Below, in pieces: positions 23,559 to 29,463 of a stretch of DNA of 29,463 nt. The first letter of the stretch is position 1, and each line of letters begins with the position of its first letter. Below the pieces are notes generated by a model. The model was given only the letters and a program-made list of their open reading frames with translations. It was not told the DNA's origin and did no database searches. The position numbers and the translations under genes are program-made. This DNA comes from Candidatus Omnitrophota bacterium. Lineage in GTDB: Bacteria; Ratteibacteria; UBA8468; MWAK01. The stretch lies in the NCBI GenBank assembly GCA_026387085.1, contig JAPLMK010000097.1, positions 1-29,463 of the forward strand, read 5' to 3'.

Positions 23559-24430
23559 AGACGGTTCTTCTTTTTCCGGGGCAGGGAAGCCAGAAGGTGG
23601 GTATGGGGAGGGAATTATATCAATCTTCCCCGGCTGTCCGTCGGCTTTATTGCCAGGCGGACGAAATTTTAGGCAGAGAGCTTTCCCGGATTATTTTTGA
23701 AGGGCCCGAAGAGGTTTTAGTCCAGACAGAGAATAGTCAGCCGGCTATCTACCTGACCGGTTTTGCCTGTTTCTTAAACTGGAAGGAAGATAAGGAACTG
23801 CCGGTAGCGGCTGCCGGTCATAGCTTGGGGGAGTATACTGCTTTGACTGCGGCCGGCGTCTTTTCTTTTACGGACGGGTTGCTTTTGGTGAGCCGCCGCG
23901 CGGAATTAATGGCTCAGGCGACCCGGGAACGGCCGGGCGTGATGGCTGCAGTTCTGGGCCTTGATGATGAAAAGGTAATTACTGCCTGTGCGGAAGTCGG
24001 TAATGTCTGGCCGGCTAATTACAACGCGCCGGGACAGGTGGTTATTTCCGGGGAAAAGTCCGCGGTTGAACAGGTCCGGCAGGTATTATCGCAAAGGCAC
24101 CCGTGCAAAGTAATTCCGTTGAAGGTCTCCGGCGCTTTTCATTCTCCGCTGATGGATTGGGCGCGGAATGGTTTTGAAAAGATTGTCTCCGCTTGTCCGG
24201 TTCAGGTTCCGGCCTTTCCGGTTTACGCGAATGTGACCGGGAGGCAATTTTCCGGCGCGGATGAAATTAAGCAACTTCTGGTGGAGCAGGTTATTTCTCC
24301 GGTTCTCTGGAGGCAGACGGTGGCGCAAATCTGGAATGAAAAAAAGCCGGATTCTTTCCTGGAGGCGGAACCCGGCCGGGTGCTCTCCGGTTTAATGAAG
24401 CGGATTGTGCCGGAAGCAAATGTTTTGTAG
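23555..24430 (+). CDS. fabD: Malonyl-CoA:ACP transacylase
   Basis: FabD moves malonyl groups from CoA to acyl carrier protein. The 291-residue protein has LFPGQGSQKVGMG at the start, the nucleophile Ser90 in GHSLGEYTALTA, the Arg-containing SRRAELM, the catalytic His in SGAFHSPLM, and PVYANVTG near the C terminus. It is slightly shorter than the E. coli protein. It overlaps DUF4321 by 4 bp and precedes fabG by 74 bp. Confidence 0.96.
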   Translation: MKTVLLFPGQGSQKVGMGRELYQSSPAVRRLYCQADEILGRELSRIIFEGPEEVLVQTENSQPAIYLTGFACFLNWKEDKELPVAAAGHSLGEYTALTAAGVFSFTDGLLLVSRRAELMAQATRERPGVMAAVLGLDDEKVITACAEVGNVWPANYNAPGQVVISGEKSAVEQVRQVLSQRHPCKVIPLKVSGAFHSPLMDWARNGFEKIVSACPVQVPAFPVYANVTGRQFSGADEIKQLLVEQVISPVLWRQTVAQIWNEKKPDSFLEAEPGRVLSGLMKRIVPEANVL

Positions 24431-24504
24431 TCTTATTTTTTCGGGTAGACGATGCCGGGCAGGGATTAAAGCGCAACCCGCCCCCGCATTAAAAAGGAGA
24501 CGTT

Positions 24505-25242
24505 ATGTTCTTAAAAGATAAAGTGGCTTTAATTACCGGGGCGGCCGGCGGTATCGGGGCGGCCATTGCCCGTCTCTTTGCCTCGGAAGGCGCCGATCTG
24601 GTTCTCTGGGATCTGGCGCCGGTGGAGAGTTTAAAAGCAGAGCTGACGGCGGCGACCGGCCGCAAGGTTATCGGCGCCGCAGTCGATATTACCGATCCGG
24701 ACGGAGTAGAGCAGGCCGGCCGGGAAGCCGAGGCAGAGTTGGGCCGGATTGATATCCTGGTCAATAACGCCGGCATCACCAGGGACAACATTATTTTTCG
24801 GATGAAGCCGGAGGAATGGGAATTGGTTCTGAAGGTTAACCTTTTTGGTCCGTTCAACTGTACCAAAATTGTCGGTAAGATGATGGCTAAAAAAAGGGCC
24901 GGCTCCATTATCAATATTTCTTCGGTAATCGGATTGCGCGGTAATGCGGGGCAGGCAAATTACGGCGCCTCCAAAGCCGGTTTAATCGGTTTGACTAAGT
25001 CCTCAGCCCGGGAGTTGGCCCGATTCGGCGTGCGCGTTAATGCCCTGGCTCCGGGTTATATCCAAACGGCGATGACCGACAAACTTACTCCGGAACAGAA
25101 GAGTGAAATACAGAAACAGATACCCTTGGCAGCATTAGGGACTTCGGAAGATGTGGCAAAAGCAGCTTTGTTTCTCTCTTCGGCCCTCTCCGGATACATT
25201 ACCGGAGAGGTGATAAGAGTTGACGGCGGTTTCGCCATGTAA
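24505..25242 (+). CDS. fabG: 3-oxoacyl-ACP reductase
   Basis: FabG performs the NADPH-dependent first reduction of the elongation cycle. The 245-residue short-chain dehydrogenase has TGAAGGIGAAIA (11-22), NNAG (87-90) and the catalytic set N112, S140, Y153 and K157 (YGASKAG). It ends with the C-terminal IRVDGGFAM typical of FabG. An AAGGAG ribosome site sits 7 bp before the ATG. Its 3' end contains a promoter for acpP. Confidence 0.95.
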   Translation: MFLKDKVALITGAAGGIGAAIARLFASEGADLVLWDLAPVESLKAELTAATGRKVIGAAVDITDPDGVEQAGREAEAELGRIDILVNNAGITRDNIIFRMKPEEWELVLKVNLFGPFNCTKIVGKMMAKKRAGSIINISSVIGLRGNAGQANYGASKAGLIGLTKSSARELARFGVRVNALAPGYIQTAMTDKLTPEQKSEIQKQIPLAALGTSEDVAKAALFLSSALSGYITGEVIRVDGGFAM

Positions 25243-25248
25243 TATAAT
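25220..25248 (+). promoter_or_regulatory. Sigma70-type promoter for acpP, -35 inside fabG
   Basis: TTGACG (25220-25225) and TATAAT (25243-25248) are separated by exactly 17 bp. The -35 overlaps the codons for the conserved VDGG of FabG, so that hexamer could be coincidental. The perfect -10 and spacing still favour a real promoter giving extra acpP transcript, as expected for an abundant protein. Confidence 0.65.
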
Positions 25249-25298
25249 AATACATTTCGCGTAATGCGTATTATTTGCGTATTCTAGGGAGGGAACCG

Positions 25299-25541
25299 AT
25301 GGAAAGAAGCGAAGTTGAAAAAATTGTCAAAGAAGTTGTGGTGGCGCAGTTAGGTGTTGATGCCGGAGAGGTTAATGATAAGGCATCTTTTGTGGACGAC
25401 CTTGGCGCCGACAGCCTAGACACGGTGGAGTTGGTAATGGCTTTTGAGGAAAAATTCAGTTTGGAAATACCGGATGAAGCGGCGGAGAAGATTCTTTCTG
25501 TCGGAGATGCAATCAATTACATCGCCGCCAAAAAGGCCTGA
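25299..25541 (+). CDS. acpP: Acyl carrier protein
   Basis: ACP carries growing acyl chains on a 4'-phosphopantetheine arm. The ATG at 25299, with AGGGAGGG just upstream, gives 80 residues, a normal length. The attachment serine is S39 in DLGADSLDTVEL. The protein is acidic and helical throughout, with EIPDEAAEKILSVGDAINYI at the C-terminal end. It lies between fabG and fabF as in classical fab operons. Confidence 0.97.
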   Translation: MERSEVEKIVKEVVVAQLGVDAGEVNDKASFVDDLGADSLDTVELVMAFEEKFSLEIPDEAAEKILSVGDAINYIAAKKA

Positions 25542-25702
25542 TAAAATCGGTCGTGATTTTTTTAAGATGCAGGTACATGCCGAAACTGCCCGGACACTCC
25601 GGAATGATAATTATTTAGAGTATTCCTTAAGTAATTATCTAAGATAATCTTTGAAATTTGTATCTGCGGTTATTTGCGGCGAGCGGAATTACAATTAATT
25701 CG

Positions 25703-26947
25703 ATGAAGGAAAAAAGAAAAGTAGTTATTACCGGACTTGGCGTGATAACACCGGTTGGTTGCGGTTCCGCGGCGGCCTGGGAGGCTTTAAAGGCAGGTAA
25801 AAGCGGTATTGCCGCCATTAAGGAGTTTGATCCGGCAGTTTTTGATGCGCGGATAGCCGGGGAGGTAAAAGATTTCACCACGCCTGATTTCCTGGACAGA
25901 AAAGAGGCGCGGCGCCTGGATCGTTTCGTTCAGTATGCGCTTGCGGCTGCCTGGGAAGCGGCGCAGGATGCCGCCCTGGTGCCGGATTCGATGCAGGCTT
26001 GCCGGTGCGGGGTGATTATCGGTTCCGGGATTGGCGGATTAAGAGTGATTGAAGCCGAACACAAGAATTTACTTAACGTGGGACCCAACCGGGTTTCACC
26101 GTTTCTCATTCCGATGCTTATTCCGGATATCGCGGCCGGGCGTGTGGCGATGCTCTTTAATTTCAAGGGCCCTAATTTTGCCACCGTATCTGCCTGCGCT
26201 TCCGGTGCCCACGCTATCGGAGTATCGGCGCGGGCTATTCAGCACGGAGAGATTGACCTGGCTATTGCCGGCGGAACCGAATCCTGTATTACTCCGCTGG
26301 GCTTGGCTGGATTTTGCAGCATGAAAGCGCTTTCCACGCGCAACGATGAACCGGAGAGAGCGAGCCGGCCTTTCGATAAGGAGCGCAGCGGTTTCGTAAT
26401 GGCGGAAGGAGCCGGTATTTTTGTGCTGGAGGAACTGGAACACGCGGTGAAGCGCGGAGCAAGAATATATGCGGAACTGGCCGGTTACGGCGCCAGCGCC
26501 GATGCTTACCACATTACCGCTCCTGACCCGGAGGGGGTCGGCATGGCCCTGGCGATGGAATCGGCTCTGGAAGACGCCGGACTGGCGCCGGAGGCGATTG
26601 ATTACATCAACGCCCACGGTACTTCTACCGCCTGGAATGATCTGGTTGAAACCCGGGCGATTAAAAGAGTTTTTAAAGAGCAGGCGCATAAAGTTTCCGT
26701 AAGCTCTACCAAGTCAATGACCGGCCATATGTTAGGCGCGGCCGGAGCGGTAGAATTGGCGGTTTGTTGTCTGGCAATGAAAGACCAGATTGTGCCGCCG
26801 ACTATTAACTACGAAAATCCTGATCCGGAATGCGACCTTGATTATGTTCCCAATAAGGCGCGGCCGGTTGCATTAAAAGCGGCGCTTTCCAACTCTTTCG
26901 GATTCGGAGGTCATAACGCTTGTTTGGTGATTAAAAAGGTGGAATAA
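25703..26947 (+). CDS. fabF: 3-oxoacyl-ACP synthase II
   Basis: FabF condenses malonyl-ACP with acyl-ACP to elongate chains. Starting at the ATG 25703 gives 414 residues, the usual size; an in-frame TTG at 25658 would add an unlikely N-terminal tail. The catalytic triad is C165 (SACASGAHAIG), H305 (NAHGTSTAWND) and H342 (STKSMTGHMLGAAGA). The 161-bp gap after acpP shows no clear ribosome site close to the ATG. It is followed after 2 bp by an acyl-CoA dehydrogenase gene. Confidence 0.96.
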   Translation: MKEKRKVVITGLGVITPVGCGSAAAWEALKAGKSGIAAIKEFDPAVFDARIAGEVKDFTTPDFLDRKEARRLDRFVQYALAAAWEAAQDAALVPDSMQACRCGVIIGSGIGGLRVIEAEHKNLLNVGPNRVSPFLIPMLIPDIAAGRVAMLFNFKGPNFATVSACASGAHAIGVSARAIQHGEIDLAIAGGTESCITPLGLAGFCSMKALSTRNDEPERASRPFDKERSGFVMAEGAGIFVLEELEHAVKRGARIYAELAGYGASADAYHITAPDPEGVGMALAMESALEDAGLAPEAIDYINAHGTSTAWNDLVETRAIKRVFKEQAHKVSVSSTKSMTGHMLGAAGAVELAVCCLAMKDQIVPPTINYENPDPECDLDYVPNKARPVALKAALSNSFGFGGHNACLVIKKVE

Positions 26948-26949
26948 AT

Positions 26950-28110
26950 ATGGACTATCTTTTGACTGAAGAGCAAAAAATGATTCGTGATTTATGCCGG
27001 AAAATCGGCGAAGAGAAGATTAAACCGGTTCGCGCTCATTACGACGAGACGGAAGAGTTTCCCTGGGAAGTGGTAAAGGTATTTGCCGAGAGCGATTTGA
27101 TGGGTGTTTTCATACCAGAGGAATACGGCGGGATGGGGTTCGGAATTATGGAGCTTTCGGTTGCCATCGAAGAACTTTCCCGTTTCTGCGGTGGTATTAC
27201 CCTGGCGTTGGCCGGCACCGGACTGGGTACTTTTCCGATTATTCTTTTCGGTAACGAGGAGCAGAAGAAAACTTATCTGCCGCGAATTGCTAAAGGGGAA
27301 TGGCTGGCTGCGTTTGCGATAACCGAGGCGAATGCCGGAAGCGATGCCGCCGGCATCGAGACCACCGCGGTTAAAGACGGCGATTCCTATATTCTCAACG
27401 GAACCAAGCAGTGGATTACCAACGGCGGAGAAGCGGAAGTTTATACGGTAATCGCGATGACTAATAAAACCAAAGGCGCCCGGGGCGCCAGCGCTTTCAT
27501 CGTCCGCAAGGACACACCGGGCTTTACTTTTGGGAAAAAAGAGAAGAAACTCGGTATTCGGGCTTCGGCTACCCGGGAACTGGTTTTTCAGGATTGCCGC
27601 GTGCCGGCGGAGAATATGTTAGGAAGGGAAGGGATGGGTTTTATCGTTACGATGAAGACCTTCGATGCTTCCCGGCCCGGCGTAGCGGCTCAGGCTCTGG
27701 GAATTGCCCAAGGCGCGCTGGACGAAGCGATTGGTTATGTACGAACCCGGATTCAGTTTGGCAAGCCGATTGCTTCTTTTCAGGCCGTGCAGCATATGCT
27801 GGCCGATATGGCAACCCAGATTGAGGCGGCCCGCGCGCTGATTTATGCCACCAGCCGGATGTATGATGCCGGAGCCAAGGATACCAGCAAGGAATCCGCG
27901 ATGAGTAAACTACTGGCCTCGGAAGTGGCAATGAAGGTTACCACGGACGCGGTGCAGATTTTCGGCGGTTACGGGTACATGAAAGATTATCCGGTAGAGA
28001 AGATGATGCGCGACGCTAAAATTACCCAGATCTATGAGGGCACAAGCCAGATTCAACGCAATGTAATTGGTTTGAAATTGATTCAGGAAGCGGCCAGCCG
28101 TAAGAAATGA
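26950..28110 (+). CDS. Acyl-CoA dehydrogenase (short-chain/butyryl-CoA type)
   Basis: This FAD enzyme oxidises acyl-CoA to enoyl-CoA and normally passes electrons to ETF. The 386-residue protein has AITEANAGSDAAG (FAD/substrate region), NGTKQWITNGG, GFTFGKKEKKLGIRASATRE, FGKPIASFQAVQHMLADM, IFGGYGYMKDYPVEKMMRDA and the catalytic base E363 in QIYEGTSQIQRN. It has the normal length and all core motifs. It lies 2 bp after fabF and overlaps the next gene by 4 bp, so it is an integral member of a synthesis operon. That is odd for a degradative enzyme, and no etfAB or beta-oxidation gene is adjacent. Confidence 0.92.
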   Translation: MDYLLTEEQKMIRDLCRKIGEEKIKPVRAHYDETEEFPWEVVKVFAESDLMGVFIPEEYGGMGFGIMELSVAIEELSRFCGGITLALAGTGLGTFPIILFGNEEQKKTYLPRIAKGEWLAAFAITEANAGSDAAGIETTAVKDGDSYILNGTKQWITNGGEAEVYTVIAMTNKTKGARGASAFIVRKDTPGFTFGKKEKKLGIRASATRELVFQDCRVPAENMLGREGMGFIVTMKTFDASRPGVAAQALGIAQGALDEAIGYVRTRIQFGKPIASFQAVQHMLADMATQIEAARALIYATSRMYDAGAKDTSKESAMSKLLASEVAMKVTTDAVQIFGGYGYMKDYPVEKMMRDAKITQIYEGTSQIQRNVIGLKLIQEAASRKK

Positions 28111-28973
28111 GGTTAGATAAGTTTCTCAGCGAAAAACATCAGGTTTCAAGACAGTATATTCAGAAGTTAATTGAAGACGGCCAGGTTACGATAGCCGGCC
28201 GGCCGGTCCGCAAAAATCAGGCGGCGGACGAGAAAGATGTTATTCGGATTAACTGGCCTTCTCCGGTTAAATTAGCTGTCCCTCCGGAAGAAATCCCTTT
28301 AGAAATTATTTATCAGGACGAAGACCTGGTGGTAATCAACAAGCCGGCCGGACTGGTTTGCCATCCGCACGGCCGGGTTACTTCCGGAACGATGGTTAAC
28401 GCCCTGCTTTATTGTTTAAAAGACCTTTCGGCTATTGGCGGTACTTTGCGGCCCGGTATTGTACATCGTTTAGACAAAGAGACCAGTGGTTTGATGGTGG
28501 TGGCTAAAAATGATTTCAGCCACCGGTTTTTGAGCGATGAATTCCGTTTCCGTCGCGTGAAGAAGAAATATCTGGCGTTTGTCAAGGGCGTTATTCCCTG
28601 GCCGGAACAGGAAATATCACTTCCGCTGGGGCATAAAAGAGGCGACTGGATGCGGATTGGTGTTGCATTTCAGGACGGCAAGGAAAGCCAAACGCTGGTA
28701 AAAGTTAAAGAACGTTATCCGGCTGCTTCTCTGGTGGAGGTTTATCCCAAAACCGGCCGGACGCACCAGATTCGTGTTACGCTTGATTTTTTAGGGTTTC
28801 CCATTATCGGAGACAAACGTTACGGGAAAGTAAATCCGCTTGATCAGCTGATTGGACGGCAGGCCCTGCACGCCGCCGGACTTTCCTTTCGTCATCCGCG
28901 CCGGGAAAGCATGCTTTCTTTCGATGAACCGCTACCTCCGGATTTGGTGAATTTGCAAAAAGACTTGACCTAA
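28107..28973 (+). CDS. RluA/RluD-family rRNA pseudouridine synthase
   Basis: The enzyme isomerises uridine to pseudouridine, probably in 23S rRNA. The 288 residues begin with an S4 RNA-binding domain (RLDKFLSEKHQVSRQYIQKL) and carry the catalytic domain with VVINKPAGLVCHPHG and catalytic D123 in GIVHRLDKETSGLMVVAK. Further motifs are VEVYPKTGRTHQIRV and GDKRYGK. The architecture is that of RluD, but RluC/RluA-type specificity cannot be excluded. It overlaps the acyl-CoA dehydrogenase stop as ATGA. Its stop codon overlaps the spacer side of the tRNA/tuf promoter. Confidence 0.92.
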   Translation: MRLDKFLSEKHQVSRQYIQKLIEDGQVTIAGRPVRKNQAADEKDVIRINWPSPVKLAVPPEEIPLEIIYQDEDLVVINKPAGLVCHPHGRVTSGTMVNALLYCLKDLSAIGGTLRPGIVHRLDKETSGLMVVAKNDFSHRFLSDEFRFRRVKKKYLAFVKGVIPWPEQEISLPLGHKRGDWMRIGVAFQDGKESQTLVKVKERYPAASLVEVYPKTGRTHQIRVTLDFLGFPIIGDKRYGKVNPLDQLIGRQALHAAGLSFRHPRRESMLSFDEPLPPDLVNLQKDLT

Positions 28974-28993
28974 ATTGAAATTTGGTTTATAAT
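28965..28993 (+). promoter_or_regulatory. Sigma70-type promoter for tRNA-Thr and tuf
   Basis: TTGACC (28965-28970) and TATAAT (28988-28993) lie 17 bp apart, an ideal spacing. The -35 sits in the last codons of the pseudouridine synthase gene. Transcription would start near 29000, about 68 bp before the tRNA. Confidence 0.8.
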
Positions 28994-29067
28994 AATAGTT
29001 TTTCCCATTATATTCTTACTTCAGCAGGAATCAATTAAGATAGGTAGGATTAAACTATTAACTTTAT

Positions 29068-29140
29068 GCCCATGTAGCTCAGTCGGTAGAGCACATGCAT
29101 GGTAAGCATGAGGTCACCGGTTCGATTCCGGTCGTGGGCT
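29068..29140 (+). tRNA. tRNA-Thr (anticodon GGT)
   Basis: A full cloverleaf can be folded. The acceptor stem is GCCCATG/CGTGGGC, the D stem GCTC/GAGC, the anticodon stem CATGC/GCATG with loop ATGGTAA (anticodon GGT), and the T arm ACCGG-TTCGATT-CCGGT. It is 73 bases long and CCA is not encoded. It reads ACC/ACT threonine codons. A tRNA-Thr just ahead of tuf is a common bacterial arrangement. Confidence 0.97.
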
Positions 29141-29167
29141 CGGCGCGTGAGAATAGAGGGAATTGTA

Positions 29168-29216
29168 GCCGAGCTTGCCCCGTAAAAAGGAGTTTTTTCT
29201 ACGGGGATTGCTCGGC
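29168..29216 (+). other. Long imperfect hairpin in the tuf leader
   Basis: GCCGAGC (29168-29174) pairs with GCTCGGC (29210-29216), and CCCCGTA (29178-29184) with TACGGGG (29200-29206). A symmetric three-base internal loop separates the two stems, and an A-run/T-run top encloses GGAG. It lies between the tRNA and the tuf ribosome site. No T-run follows, so it is more likely an RNA-processing or leader-control structure, or a repeat, than a terminator. Confidence 0.6.
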
Positions 29217-29272
29217 TCGGTTAATTAAATTAATGTTGGCAGATATAATTTTTGCGTAACCGGAGGTAATTT

Positions 29273-29463
29273 ATGGCCAAAGAAAAGTTTGATCGCGGCG
29301 GAAAGCCCCACGTAAATATCGGAACCATCGGCCACGTTGACCACGGCAAGACCACCCTTACCAGCGCCATCACGCTCTGTCTTTCCAAATTAGGCAAGGC
29401 CACTTTCTTGAAGTATGAAGACATTGACCGGGCCCCGGAGGAGAAAGAGCGCGGCCTGACCAT
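29273..29463 (+). CDS. tuf: Elongation factor Tu, 5' part (continues past window)
   Basis: EF-Tu delivers aminoacyl-tRNA to the ribosome. The visible 63 codons begin MAKEKFDRGGKPHVNIGTIG and contain the G1 P-loop GHVDHGKT (about 20-27). IDRAPEEKERGLT follows, the start of switch I (usually RGIT, here RGLT). A GGAGG ribosome site lies 6 bp before the ATG. The gene runs off the window end. The tRNA-Thr upstream supports this being the tuf copy near secE-nusG-rpoBC. Confidence 0.97.
   Translation, partial: MAKEKFDRGGKPHVNIGTIGHVDHGKTTLTSAITLCLSKLGKATFLKYEDIDRAPEEKERGLT

Noticed and set aside
25658..25702. Upstream TTG start for fabF
   Set aside because: It would add 15 residues unlike the family; the ATG at 25703 gives the usual FabF N terminus and length.
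26096..26689. Open frame of 197 codons antisense to fabF
   Set aside because: fabF on the other strand has all catalytic motifs; this frame has no family match or ribosome site.
29168..29216. Terminator after tRNA-Thr
   Set aside because: The T-run is inside the hairpin top and the 3' flank is mixed sequence; stopping here would also cut off tuf.
29230..29463. Minus-strand open frame at the window end
   Set aside because: It is the complement of the EF-Tu start, which has a clear P-loop and ribosome site.

Overview
The window reads as a housekeeping stretch from the chromosome of an uncultured Gram-negative bacterium. The Gram-negative call rests on a TolC-family outer-membrane protein, a type II secretion/type IV pilus-style pseudopilin, an M48 lipoprotein protease and MurC. 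No marker here fixes the phylum. The many dispersed palindromic repeats, the archaeal/thaumarchaeal-like DnaK and the 28-residue COX24-type protein fit a candidate-phylum bacterium (for example of Omnitrophota or Desantisbacteria type), but that is an impression, not an assignment. No phage, plasmid, transposase, CRISPR array or rRNA was seen.

Layout. Positions 1-4415 hold the 3' part of an AddA-like helicase-nuclease and a complete AddB-like partner, separated by a repeat and carrying several repeat insertions inside the reading frames. Positions 4485-5826 hold murC, whose C-terminal end is broken by an apparent deletion/frameshift. Positions 5884-7133 hold a GspG-like pseudopilin with an extra beta-rich domain and a small HAMP membrane protein. 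Positions 7192-10079 hold tolC-like, M48 protease and cation-efflux genes in one run. Positions 10228-12511 hold xseA overlapping a UroD/methyltransferase-superfamily gene. On the minus strand, 12486-16023 holds gatC-accA-hisG, then the tiny COX24-type gene and a TPR protein; 16289-18196 holds dnaK; 18379-20729 holds hom-thrC. Back on the plus strand come an orphan DegT-family aminotransferase, trpD, and a fatty-acid synthesis operon (DUF4321, fabD, fabG, acpP, fabF, an acyl-CoA dehydrogenase, an RluA-family pseudouridine synthase). The window ends with tRNA-Thr(GGT) and the start of tuf, a widely conserved pairing.

How the genes fit together. Three functional blocks are clear: recombinational repair (AddAB, XseA), amino-acid biosynthesis (hom-thrC, hisG, trpD) and type II fatty-acid synthesis (accA, fabD/G/F, acpP). 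Several good sigma70-type promoters can be read directly: before gatC, before acpP inside the fabG end, and before tRNA-Thr/tuf.

The most unusual material is not a new gene system but the repeat architecture. At least three palindromic repeat families carry GC-rich modules in or next to their hairpin loops. One module is recognisable in two different repeat families, and family A elements and one module lie in frame inside addA and addB. Other points to check are the murC lesion, the domain insertion in the pseudopilin, the acyl-CoA dehydrogenase in the fab operon, and a long hairpin in the tuf leader. I found no convincing undescribed defence, mobile or biosynthetic system.
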